Assembly: GCA_016764035.1 (NCBI GenBank) | Contig: JAESSQ010000051.1 | Coordinates: 1-8,673 of the forward strand | DNA: 8,673 nucleotides | DNA from: Gammaproteobacteria bacterium | GTDB taxonomy: Bacteria; Pseudomonadota; Gammaproteobacteria; SZUA-229 | Direction of reading: 5' to 3' | In this document: in pieces, positions 1-6,117 of the stretch | How positions within the stretch are numbered: position 1 is the stretch's first letter | Layout: each line of letters starts with the position of its first letter | The notes under the pieces: model-generated | What the model was told of the DNA's origin: nothing | Seen by the model: the letters and a program-made list of their open reading frames with translations, nothing else | Databases searched by the model: none | Translations under genes and position numbers: made by a program

Positions 1-1
1 A

Positions 2-574
2 ACAAAAAAAGTTGATGTGCGTTTAATTGCAGCAACGAATCGTAACTTACAGGAAGAAGTCGAAGCCGGTAATTTTCGTGAAGACCTGTATTTCAGGTTA
101 AATGTCTTTCCGGTAAATGTTGTACCGCTTCGTGAAAGATTAGATGACGTACCTTTGTTGGCACAATATTTTCTTAAGACGTTATCTTCTAAATTGAAAC
201 TTCCTGAACCTGCTATGACAAACGCCAACGTCAAGCAGTTACAGAGTTATTTCTGGAAAGGAAATATTCGTGAATTACAAAATATCATCGAACGCGCAAT
301 AATACTAAGCCAGGGTGGCAATCTGCGTTTTGATTTACCGAATGGTGAAGAAGCACTCTATATAAGTGAAACAGTTGAGTTAAACAATGAAAATGAAATG
401 CAACTAACACCGTACACAGAAGCAGAACGTATCGCGCGTGATAAAGCAAATATCATACAAGCACTAGCGTTAAGTTCTAATAAAATTTCAGGAGCGGGCG
501 GTGCGGCTGAACTGTTAGGTATTAAACCGACAACACTGGCATCGAGGCTCAAAAATATGGATATCCGTATTTAA
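2..574 (+). CDS. Sigma-54-dependent transcriptional activator, FhlA-like, C-terminal part (5' end outside window)
   Basis: This is the last 190 residues of a bacterial enhancer-binding protein, which uses ATP hydrolysis to open sigma-54 RNA polymerase promoters. The frame is open to the window edge. Visible in order (fragment numbering) are the sensor I strand RLIAATNRNL (7-16), the arginine-finger segment FREDLYFRLNVFP (25-37), the VPLRER loop (41-46), the sensor II stretch WKGNIRELQNIIERA (85-99), a linker, and a Fis-type helix-turn-helix at about 168-188 (GAAELLGIKPTTLASRL). The KPTTLASR recognition helix resembles FhlA-type activators. The usual WPGN is WKGN here. The Walker motifs, the GAFTGA loop and the N-terminal sensory domain lie upstream of the window, so the signal is unknown. 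A sigma-54 promoter occurs at 6146-6162 and is a possible target. The family call is firm; the effector and the targets are inference. Confidence 0.93.
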   Translation, partial: TKKVDVRLIAATNRNLQEEVEAGNFREDLYFRLNVFPVNVVPLRERLDDVPLLAQYFLKTLSSKLKLPEPAMTNANVKQLQSYFWKGNIRELQNIIERAIILSQGGNLRFDLPNGEEALYISETVELNNENEMQLTPYTEAERIARDKANIIQALALSSNKISGAGGAAELLGIKPTTLASRLKNMDIRI

Positions 575-854
575 AAGATCGAGGATTGTAAAACCAACGG
601 TAAGATTAAAAAAACCTATCTGTTGTTTGTGGCGTAAAAATTTTTAGTTTTACTTTTTATGCGTATCATTGCACATTGGCTTAATGCCTGATTTTTGGTA
701 TATGAAAAGAATAAAGCATGGCCATACAAGATTTGACGAAATCCTTCGCAAAAAGATAAAGTAATTTAACTTAAGCTGTTACAGCTAAGCATGAACCGGG
801 TCAGAGAACATGTTTGTTTCGAATGTAGTACAAGTTTTCTGTCCAGTTTTATTA
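575..854. other. Convergent intergenic gap, no gene seen
   Basis: These 280 bases lie between the stop of the sigma-54 activator and the stop of the AhpD-like gene on the other strand. Only tiny reading frames with no ribosome binding site occur. The one distinct structure is a near-palindrome at 770-789. No stem with a following T-run that would make a convincing terminator was found on either strand. Confidence 0.6.
770..789. repeat. Near-perfect palindrome between convergent genes
   Basis: CTTAAGCTGT (770-779) and ACAGCTAAG (781-789) are complementary around T780 with one unpaired base. The core AGCTGTTACAGCT is perfect with a single-base centre. A one-base loop cannot fold well as RNA, and no T-run follows, so it looks more like a protein-binding palindrome than a terminator. 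Its partner protein is unknown. A related 8-bp palindrome CTGTACAG lies at 6013-6020. Confidence 0.35.
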
Positions 855-1430
855 TTACGTCAGCACTCTTTCTTGTACCAGCGGTTTTTCCCATCGGAGA
901 TGTTCTGCTTCCTGGTCGAGCGGTGTGCCTGCAACAGAGTTAGTGTAATTGCTTATCGTTTTAATGGCTAAGCCAAGGATTACTTCTAACACTTGTATAT
1001 CAGTGTATCCTGCATCATAAAACGTCTGCAGCTCCGCTATTGACACTTTACCTCTGTTAGCGATTAAGGTACGAGTGAATGTGCGTAAAGTATCAAGTTT
1101 TTTGTCCGTTAATGGCGCACCAGAACGGAGAGCTTCGATATCGTCTTGTTCGATGCCGACATTTTTTGCCAAAATAGTATGCCAGGGGACGCAGTAGTTA
1201 CATTCATTTTCAAAATTGGCTGTCAGGTAAACTACTTGACGTTCGATGGGGGTTAGTGTCGTTGTATCAAATAAATCCCACAAGTATGTGTAGCCTGAAA
1301 GTAACTGTGGTGTTAACGCCATTACTTTTTCTACATTAGGTATCATGCCAAAGTTAGTTTTAGCAATTTTTAGAGCTTCGAGTGCAGCCTCCGGTGCAGT
1401 GCTTTCATCGAGTAATGGAAAAGTCATCAT
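855..1430 (-). CDS. AhpD-like / carboxymuconolactone decarboxylase family protein
   Basis: This 191-residue protein belongs to the AhpD/CMD fold family, whose thiol members act as peroxidases or disulfide reductases. The diagnostic core is E-x2-C-x2-C-x3-H, seen here as ENECNYCVPWH with Cys77, Cys80 and His84. In AhpD the two cysteines and the histidine form the proton-relay active site. The C-terminal half has the usual GYTDIQVLEVILGLAIKT helix followed by NYTN. No signal peptide is present, so it should be cytoplasmic. Two ATGs stand in tandem (1430 and 1427). GAGGA lies 4 bases from the first and 7 from the second, so the second may be the real start. It is the last gene of an operon, 37 bases after the SDR gene. 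The family is clear; the true substrate (hydroperoxide or something else) is not. Confidence 0.9.
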   Translation of the reverse strand: MMTFPLLDESTAPEAALEALKIAKTNFGMIPNVEKVMALTPQLLSGYTYLWDLFDTTTLTPIERQVVYLTANFENECNYCVPWHTILAKNVGIEQDDIEALRSGAPLTDKKLDTLRTFTRTLIANRGKVSIAELQTFYDAGYTDIQVLEVILGLAIKTISNYTNSVAGTPLDQEAEHLRWEKPLVQERVLT

Positions 1431-1467
1431 TCTGTCCTCTATAATATTTATGATAAGCGTGAGTAAC

Positions 1468-2289
1468 TTAAGTGGTTACTTGTTTCTTCGATGCATGTGC
1501 TTTTATTGCACGGTTAATCAGAAAGCAGAATAACATTACAGGCCATGCACGAGGGATGAAGCGATTTTCCCAGGCGTATATTTTATTAAGCCAGCCGGAA
1601 ACCACGGTTGGTTTTTTGCCAAGGGCATTTAAAGCTGTTCTTGCTACTGTTTCTGGACGTTGCGCGTACATAGGTAGTTTTGAAAAATCTATGTCCATCT
1701 TTTGTGAGAAAGGTGTATCAGTAAGCCCGGGTGATAACACCAGTACATCTACGCCCTGATGTGCAAGTTCAACATTTAATGTTTCACCGAGGGTTAAAAT
1801 ATAAGCTTTACTGGCAGCGTATGCGGCAAAATTAGGAATACCCTGATAACCGAATAAACTGGATATTAAAATTATTCCAGATCGTTTTCGATTGACCATG
1901 TTTTGACCAAATATATGTGTTATTTCAGTCGGCACCAGAATGTTTAACAACAACATTGATTCAAGATCAGTGTAATCTTTTTCCAGGAAGCGTCCCATAG
2001 CATCGACGCCGGCTGCTGGAACAATCAAACCAATATCAAGTTTGGAGACGCTGTCATACAACGCTTTAACTGCGCCGGGCCTAGAGAGGTCTGACGCAAC
2101 AATTAATGTTTCAACGCGATTATTTATTTTGATATCACAGGCTAGTTCATCTAATATTTTTTTACGTCTTGCTACTAAAACAAGGTTGAAACCTTTACTT
2201 GCTAATTGACGAGCTATCTCTTTGCCTATACCTGAAGACGCGCCTGTTACCAGCGCCCATTGACCGTATTTATTTGTTAGTGAGGACAT
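1468..2289 (-). CDS. Short-chain dehydrogenase/reductase (SDR), classical type, probably NADP(H)-dependent
   Basis: A 273-residue classical SDR that oxidises or reduces a carbonyl or alcohol group using a nicotinamide cofactor. The Rossmann motif TGASSGIG is at 15-22. Arg41-Arg42 directly after the second strand favour NADP(H) over NAD(H). The catalytic set is complete: Asn116, Ser144, Tyr157 and Lys161 (YAASK). SPGLTDTPF (186-194) follows as expected. The usual NNAG turn is PAAG (91-94) here. The C-terminal tail (about 240-273) is longer than in minimal SDRs and ends in a short hydrophobic stretch followed by basic residues, which may contact membrane or a partner. AGGAG eight bases upstream supports the ATG at 2289. 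It is the middle gene of the operon, 52 bases after the tautomerase gene. The substrate cannot be read from sequence. Confidence 0.93.
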   Translation of the reverse strand: MSSLTNKYGQWALVTGASSGIGKEIARQLASKGFNLVLVARRKKILDELACDIKINNRVETLIVASDLSRPGAVKALYDSVSKLDIGLIVPAAGVDAMGRFLEKDYTDLESMLLLNILVPTEITHIFGQNMVNRKRSGIILISSLFGYQGIPNFAAYAASKAYILTLGETLNVELAHQGVDVLVLSPGLTDTPFSQKMDIDFSKLPMYAQRPETVARTALNALGKKPTVVSGWLNKIYAWENRFIPRAWPVMLFCFLINRAIKAHASKKQVTT

Positions 2290-2341
2290 TTGTCATTCTC
2301 CTGCCCAATATAAGGGCATATGTTGTATTAATATTTTTGTC

Positions 2342-2560
2342 TTAATCAGATGCGATAAGATTTTTTACATCGTCTAAACCGAGTGTTTTTCCACCGACTC
2401 CCCAATGACCACTTTTTATTTCAGATATGGTTATCCAGGTCATGTTTCGTAATTTTTCACTAGTAACGTCAGTTACGGCATCAGTAATTTTGTTAACCAG
2501 ATCATGTGTTTGCATCTGGTTCAGTTCATCTTCAAATACTTTGATTTCTATCAATGGCAT
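2342..2560 (-). CDS. 4-Oxalocrotonate tautomerase-family protein
   Basis: A 72-residue protein of the 4-OT/tautomerase superfamily, which uses the N-terminal proline left after removal of Met as catalytic base for keto-enol tautomerisation and related chemistry. Seen are MPLIEIKVFED at the start and the conserved SGHWGVGGK near residues 50-58. Compared with classical 4-OT, Arg11 is replaced by Glu and Arg39 by Trp, and Phe50 corresponds to Trp in GHWG, so the carboxylate-binding arginines of 4-OT are missing. As I recall this Trp-bearing pattern from a tautomerase subgroup of unassigned function, it is probably not damage. GAGGA with a 7-base spacer supports the start. It is the first gene of the operon with the SDR and AhpD-like genes, and diverges from the CGNR regulator. 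Cytoplasmic; such short members usually form hexamers. Confidence 0.92.
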   Translation of the reverse strand: MPLIEIKVFEDELNQMQTHDLVNKITDAVTDVTSEKLRNMTWITISEIKSGHWGVGGKTLGLDDVKNLIASD

Positions 2561-2651
2561 GCTGTTATCCTCTGTTTATGTGTATTGTTTGAAATTTTAT
2601 GTGTTCAATACGTAATTTTGACTCGTGTTAAATAAAATTTATTTTTTACTA

Positions 2652-2710
2652 AGTAACTGTTTAACTTCTTTTTTAAAGGTTACTAAAATAAATAGTAACT
2701 TGTCAAGTTA
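2652..2710. repeat. Nested inverted repeats, probable operator
   Basis: Three linked elements are visible. AGTAACT occurs at 2652-2658 and again at 2694-2700. GTTACTA (2679-2685) and TAGTAAC (2693-2699) form a perfect 7-bp inverted repeat with a 7-base spacer. TAACTTG (2696-2702) and CAAGTTA (2704-2710) form a second perfect 7-bp inverted repeat around T2703. The second overlaps the first and covers the -35 element of the forward promoter, which is how a repressor site would sit. The protein that binds is unknown; the adjacent CGNR protein is one candidate. Confidence 0.55.
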
Positions 2711-2728
2711 TTTTTAAAGGGTTATTAT
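2700..2728 (+). promoter_or_regulatory. Sigma-70-type promoter for the CGNR regulator
   Basis: TTGTCA (2700-2705) and TATTAT (2723-2728) each match consensus at five of six positions and stand 17 bases apart, the optimal spacing. Transcription would begin near 2735, leaving about 40 bases of leader before the ATG at 2777. A 15-bp palindrome covers the -35 element, so repression at this site is likely. Confidence 0.55.
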
Positions 2729-2776
2729 TTAAATGTGACTTTATTGTTTTATCAGGGAAACTTTTTAGGAAAAGAT

Positions 2777-3439
2777 ATGAGTGAACATGTACGACCAGCA
2801 CCTTTTTTTATCGCGGATAATCGGGCGTTAGATTTTTTAAACAGCGTTGTATCACCATCGGGAACAGAAATTGAATGGCTTAGTAATGGTAGTGACCTAC
2901 TCGACTGGTTAGAGCAGGCTAGGTTAGTGTCAGTGGCTGAATTAAAGCCATTTCGAAATAAAAAATATCTGCATGCATGTGACGCTGTCGCCGCACAAGC
3001 TCGAGAATTACGTGAGTGGATTCGTACTTTTGTTATGGCCTATGCAGGGCGTTCGGTGGACGAAGCTGCACTATCAAAGCTTGATTTTATAAATAAACTT
3101 TTAGAGCGAGGCAGTAGTTTTAATCAGATAAACCTTTCTCCTTTAACAGAAAATAATCACGAAAATGGCAGTTCGCCTTTGCAGTGCCAACGTAAGTATC
3201 GTTATCAGGAGCCACAAGATCTATTAATACCTATAGCTGACGTAATGAGTGAATTATTATGTGAAGTAAACTTTTGGCATGTGAAACAATGCGAAGGACC
3301 GACATGCACAATGATGTTTAATGACGTAAGTAAAAATCACAGGCGCAGATGGTGCATGATGTCAGTTTGTGGCAATCGCGCAAAGGCGGCGCAACATCGT
3401 GCCAGAAAAAAATCAGCGCATACTGAAAATAAACCTTGA
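2777..3439 (+). CDS. ABATE/CGNR zinc-finger protein, putative transcriptional regulator
   Basis: A 220-residue protein with an N-terminal ABATE domain (about 7-160, beginning PFFIADNRALDFLNS) and a C-terminal CGNR zinc finger (about 167-212). Four cysteines, Cys172, Cys177, Cys193 and Cys198, form two C-x4-C pairs that should hold zinc, and the name-giving CGNR is at 198-201, embedded in Arg/Lys-rich sequence suited to nucleic acid binding. The family is described as putative stress-induced regulators; few members have been tested. The ATG at 2777 is chosen because AGGA lies six bases upstream. A GTG at 2735 in the same frame falls at the predicted transcription start and has no binding site. 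It diverges from the tautomerase operon, which suggests it controls that operon and possibly itself. Confidence 0.9.
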   Translation: MSEHVRPAPFFIADNRALDFLNSVVSPSGTEIEWLSNGSDLLDWLEQARLVSVAELKPFRNKKYLHACDAVAAQARELREWIRTFVMAYAGRSVDEAALSKLDFINKLLERGSSFNQINLSPLTENNHENGSSPLQCQRKYRYQEPQDLLIPIADVMSELLCEVNFWHVKQCEGPTCTMMFNDVSKNHRRRWCMMSVCGNRAKAAQHRARKKSAHTENKP

Positions 3440-3472
3440 TTGATAAAACTTAGCGTAGCAAGCAGATAGTAT

Positions 3473-3499
3473 TTGATACAGAAGTATTATTTTTATACA
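3473..3499 (+). promoter_or_regulatory. Possible promoter for the DUF427 gene
   Basis: TTGATA (3473-3478) and TATACA (3494-3499) resemble -35 and -10 elements but are only 15 bases apart, shorter than ideal. Initiation near 3506 would fit the downstream gene. No terminator is seen after the CGNR gene, so readthrough is an alternative. Confidence 0.3.
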
Positions 3500-3532
3500 A
3501 CTAGCGAAATTATTTAATTTTGTCGTTGTCGT

Positions 3533-3985
3533 ATGCATAACGAACATTGTATGGGATATAAATTAATGATTAAGCTACATAGCCTCGACAAACATCCAGA
3601 TATATTTAGTGGATTAATTTCCAATCTAAAGGCAAGCGGTCGAATTAATATAAGTAAGCTTGGTCATGGTGTTAGTTTTTTCAGAAACAACACGCGATTG
3701 TTTAATACACATAATGCGTTAGTCATGTTCGAAAAAGATTATTCTCCGGTTATGTACGTACCAAAGTCAGATGTTTTTAAGCGACATTTTTTACCTAGCT
3801 CGAATAGTAGTTTTTGTCCTTACAAAGGCAACGCGAATTACTGGTCATTGAATGTAAATGATGAAATCGTCATTGATGCAGTATGGGAATACTCAACACC
3901 TATATCTGATGTGGGTGTTATTGAGGACCATGTGGCTTTTGCAAATAATCAAAGTGAAGGTGCGTATTTTTTCTACGAAATTTGA
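3533..3985 (+). CDS. DUF427 domain protein
   Basis: The protein matches the DUF427 family (also called NTP_transf_9 in Pfam), small beta-rich proteins of unknown biochemical role. Recognisable landmarks are VMYVPKSDV (73-81, usually YxPxxDV), the hallmark CPYKG (95-99) followed by NYWS, VWEY (117-120) and the closing HVAF (133-136). No signal peptide or membrane segment is seen. The start is uncertain: ATGs in frame stand at 3533, 3551 and 3566. None has a strong ribosome binding site, though GGGA lies about ten bases before 3566, and a start there would give 139 residues, nearer the common family size. It stands alone between the CGNR gene and the DUF1772 gene. The family is fairly sure; function is not known. 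Confidence 0.8.
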   Translation: MHNEHCMGYKLMIKLHSLDKHPDIFSGLISNLKASGRINISKLGHGVSFFRNNTRLFNTHNALVMFEKDYSPVMYVPKSDVFKRHFLPSSNSSFCPYKGNANYWSLNVNDEIVIDAVWEYSTPISDVGVIEDHVAFANNQSEGAYFFYEI

Positions 3986-4255
3986 ATACAGTAAATTGTT
4001 GATCTAAAATTTCTGAGTAATCTAATCCTACAGGTTATAGGGCAGTGTAAGGTATAGAGAGTGAAAAATGGTTCTGGATTATATTAACTTTTTGACCTGA
4101 TAATCATATAGGTAGCTTTCGATATGCCTTAAATGCATTTGTGTTTGTTCTCGTTACTTTTTTAAATGTAGCCTAAATGCAGACACTGATTTATAATTTA
4201 ATTGATCAACAAGTTCATATGTAACTTTTTTCGCCATTTTTTAATTTCTATGTAA
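3986..4255. other. Intergenic region before the DUF1772 gene, no gene seen
   Basis: An AT-rich stretch of 270 bases. A TATAAT at 4192-4197 could be a -10 element for the next gene, but no acceptable -35 lies 15-19 bases upstream. Small palindromes AAATGCATTT (4131-4140) and TTGATCAA (4202-4209) are present and could be chance in such AT-rich DNA. Confidence 0.5.
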
Positions 4256-4783
4256 ATGCTACAGAACAAACCGGTGTTTGGGACCTCGTTGAACGCGCAC
4301 AAGTTAATGCTTAATCAATTACATGATGTTCTGTTACTTGCTGCCCTACTAGGGTGTGGAGTAATCGCGGGGGTGTTTTTTGCTTTTTCTACATTTGTCA
4401 TGAAAGCGCTGATGCGATTAACATCGGGCGAAGGCATTGCCGCCATGCAGGTCATCAATATTACTGTGCTGAACCCATGGTTCCTTGGTGTGTTCTTAGG
4501 TACTTCTGTGGTTTGTATTGTTCTGCTTGGTGTATCTCTTTTTTTGATGAATCAGTCAGGTGCTGGTTATGTAATTGCGGGTAGTGCGTTCTATCTTTTT
4601 GGTTGCTTATTGGTAACGGTTGTTTTTAATGTACCTAAAAATAAAGCACTGGCCAAAGTTGATGTGTTTGCCGATGATGCAGAATTTATTTGGCGAAACC
4701 ATGTAGATGAATGGACGAAGTGGAATCATATAAGGACAGCGGCTTCTTTTTTGGCGGCCGCTTGTTTTGCAATTGTAATTTAG
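4256..4783 (+). CDS. DUF1772 (anthrone oxygenase-like) integral membrane protein
   Basis: A small inner-membrane protein with four hydrophobic segments (about 23-48, 75-98, 103-125 and 160-175). The signature segments of DUF1772 are all present: GVFFAFSTFVMKAL (39-52), the AAMQVINITVLNPWFLGVF stretch (62-80), FNVPKN (124-129) and the EWTKWNHIRT loop (152-161). The family name 'anthrone oxygenase' comes from distant fungal members; a catalytic role in bacteria is not established. The start is uncertain: the ATG at 4256 has no ribosome binding site. A TTG at 4289 preceded by GGGA, or the ATG at 4307 directly before the first helix, are alternatives, and homologues normally begin close to that helix. 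A repeat element begins immediately after the TAG stop. It is convergent with the AraC-family gene. Confidence 0.85.
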   Translation: MLQNKPVFGTSLNAHKLMLNQLHDVLLLAALLGCGVIAGVFFAFSTFVMKALMRLTSGEGIAAMQVINITVLNPWFLGVFLGTSVVCIVLLGVSLFLMNQSGAGYVIAGSAFYLFGCLLVTVVFNVPKNKALAKVDVFADDAEFIWRNHVDEWTKWNHIRTAASFLAAACFAIVI

Positions 4784-4961
4784 GGAAGCTCTGAACAGTT
4801 CATGTCTTGTCATTTCGAACGGATGTGAGAAATCTGTTTCCACTATAAAATTATGCTGTTACGCAATGCAAGATTTCTCGGTAATTGCTCCTGCATTACT
4901 CTATTAATCTACTTCCGTGTAGATATCCCTCTCGTCGAAATGACAATAAATCAGAGACGCC
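4784..4961. mobile_element. Non-autonomous palindromic repeat element (MITE-like)
   Basis: The ends GGAAGCTCTGA (4784-4794) and TCAGAGACGCC (4951-4961) are imperfect terminal inverted repeats, matching at 8 of 11 positions. Inside lies a perfect 12-bp inverted pair, TTGTCATTTCGA (4807-4818) and TCGAAATGACAA (4935-4946), then GAGAAATCT (4827-4835) against AGATTTCTC (4871-4879), and a small hairpin ATCTAC/GTAGAT (4907-4912/4919-4924). TTAG flanks both sides (4780-4783 and 4962-4965), consistent with a 4-bp target duplication. It has no coding capacity. GTCATTTCGA...TCGAAATGAC palindromes of this kind recur between genes in many gammaproteobacteria. Lying between convergent genes, its hairpins could act as a two-way terminator. 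Confidence 0.65.
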
Positions 4962-5019
4962 TTAGATTATGTGTTAACCAGTGTTAATAATGACGAGTCA
5001 GTGAGTTTTTGATTACAGA

Positions 5020-5892
5020 CTAAGCCAACAAACAATAAATACGCGTTAACAATTCGCTCGGTGGTGTTTCTTTTGGGTCATTCAGGTATTCTTCAAATGC
5101 TGGAAAATTGGCTATCTCTTTATTGTTATCCGGTATCCACTGACCAAACAACCAGTCGTAGGGTTTTTCAAGCTCTGCATATGGGCCTTTAAATAAAATA
5201 GAAACACATTCGCCTGCGGGTATGGCCATGCGCTCGAGGCCACTTTCGATAGCTTGAGATTTATCAACAGTAATGCATGCCATAGAACGTAGTTTGCTTA
5301 GGGCTACCGATTTTGGATCATCATAATAAAGCCCAAATGATCGTGTATTTTCGTTCAGTAAATGCTGGCTATTTGCTTGCATAAACAATTTTTCAAAAAC
5401 ACTGCCAATTTCCATATAGTCACCTACATGTGAATATCCAGCCAGTTGTAGCTCGTCAATTTTTATTATTTCAACATTAAACATCGTGTCATCCTTTTTT
5501 TGTTTTGTGGGTATCATTGCTATAAAGGGCTCATCATGCGAACAATGGTGTTGTTTAGTATTGCGATATTCTCCGGGCGTAATACCAAAATTTTTAGTAA
5601 ATGCTCGTGTGAATGCTTCAATACTGCCGTATGAAATATTTTGCGCAATTGTTTGAATAGATAAATCGGTACGTATCAGATCTATTGCCGCTTTTTGAAG
5701 CCGAAGTCGTCTAACCGTTGCATTAACCGTTTCTTGCATTAGCTCTCGGTAGATACGATGAAAATGGTAGGGCGACATAAACGCCACATCCGCCAGTGTA
5801 TTTACACCCAGATCACCGTTAATGTTGTCATGAATATATTCGATGACAGCTGTTAATCGTTGTCGATAATTCGCACGGGTTGTTCTTTTCAT
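5020..5892 (-). CDS. AraC-family regulator with C-terminal GyrI-like effector-binding domain
   Basis: A 290-residue regulator. The N-terminal AraC/XylS DNA-binding domain (about 12-110) has two helix-turn-helix units, the first around 30-51 (LADVAFMSPYHFHRIYRE) and the second around 79-101, ending in the usual FGITPGEYR. After a short linker the GyrI-like (SOUL/Rob-type) small-molecule domain spans about 137-290, with FKGPYAELEKPYDWLFGQW (234-252) and the closing DPKETPPSELLTRIY (272-286) typical of the family. This order, DNA binding first and ligand binding second, is that of Rob-like regulators responding to hydrophobic or toxic compounds. GGAG about seven bases upstream supports the ATG at 5892. 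It diverges from the hydrolase gene, with 321 bases between the starts, so it may act on its neighbour; the ligand is unknown. Confidence 0.93.
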   Translation of the reverse strand: MKRTTRANYRQRLTAVIEYIHDNINGDLGVNTLADVAFMSPYHFHRIYRELMQETVNATVRRLRLQKAAIDLIRTDLSIQTIAQNISYGSIEAFTRAFTKNFGITPGEYRNTKQHHCSHDEPFIAMIPTKQKKDDTMFNVEIIKIDELQLAGYSHVGDYMEIGSVFEKLFMQANSQHLLNENTRSFGLYYDDPKSVALSKLRSMACITVDKSQAIESGLERMAIPAGECVSILFKGPYAELEKPYDWLFGQWIPDNNKEIANFPAFEEYLNDPKETPPSELLTRIYCLLA

Positions 5893-5971
5893 TGCTCACT
5901 CCGGTTTCAGTGAAGTAATAATACCCAGCTGCGTTTGATAATGTTTGCTGATTTTAATCGTTTAAAAAGTA

Positions 5972-5983
5972 TTCATTAATGAA
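5972..5983. repeat. 12-bp perfect palindrome TTCATTAATGAA
   Basis: TTCATT and AATGAA are exact complements with no spacer. It is about 195 bases before the predicted sigma-54 start and about 80 bases before the AraC-family start codon, so it could serve either gene as a binding site. Its AT-rich content makes chance occurrence more likely than for the 6067-6078 palindrome. Confidence 0.35.
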
Positions 5984-6056
5984 AGAATCTGCCGTATTAA
6001 ATAGGGTGTGCGCTGTACAGTAAAGCGTTATATCGTCCAGGTTAATGTGATGAGGA

Positions 6057-6078
6057 TTCGTGAATAACGAAATTTCGT
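6057..6078. promoter_or_regulatory. Candidate upstream activator (enhancer) site: palindrome ACGAAATTTCGT plus half-site
   Basis: ACGAAATTTCGT (6067-6078) is a perfect 12-bp palindrome. A further half-site TTCGT (6057-6061) lies just upstream, making an inverted pair with ACGAA at 6067-6071. The palindrome centre is about 100 bases before the predicted sigma-54 transcription start, the usual place for a sigma-54 activator to bind. Which protein binds is inferred, not seen. Confidence 0.5.
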
Positions 6079-6117
6079 AAAAAAATAGTTGCCTTGTTAA
6101 TAAATTAAATTCATTAT

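Larger units (their letters stand above)
2561..2776. promoter_or_regulatory. Divergent control region between the tautomerase operon and the CGNR regulator
   Basis: This 216-base, very AT-rich gap separates the two start codons. It holds a forward sigma-70-type promoter (2700-2728) and a run of repeated AGTAACT/GTTACT half-sites (2652-2710). On the minus strand a perfect TTGACA (2706-2701) overlaps the forward -35, but the best -10 for it (TAGTAA after 15 bases) is weak, so the operon promoter is not settled. The arrangement suggests joint control of both transcription units. Confidence 0.6.

Noticed and set aside
169..184. TTGGCACAATATTTTC as a sigma-54 promoter
   Set aside because: The -24 half is good but the -12 half is TTTC, lacking the required GC, and it lies inside the activator gene with no gene downstream in range.
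718..759. Thirteen-codon frame MAIQDLTKSFAKR in the convergent gap
   Set aside because: No ribosome binding site and no other support.
3391..3405. Sigma-54-like sequence on the minus strand (CTGGCACGATGTTGC when read in reverse)
   Set aside because: TGGCAC and TTGC are separated by four bases instead of five, which breaks the strict spacing, and it lies inside the coding region of the CGNR protein with no gene start in range.
4068..4100. Ten-codon reading frame MVLDYINFLT as a leader peptide before the DUF1772 gene
   Set aside because: It has no regulatory codon run, no attenuator hairpin follows it, and it is more than 150 bases from the gene; chance explains it.
4607..4843. Minus-strand frame overlapping the DUF1772 gene and the repeat element
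   Set aside because: It lies antisense to a well-supported membrane protein, runs into a repeat, and shows no recognisable family.
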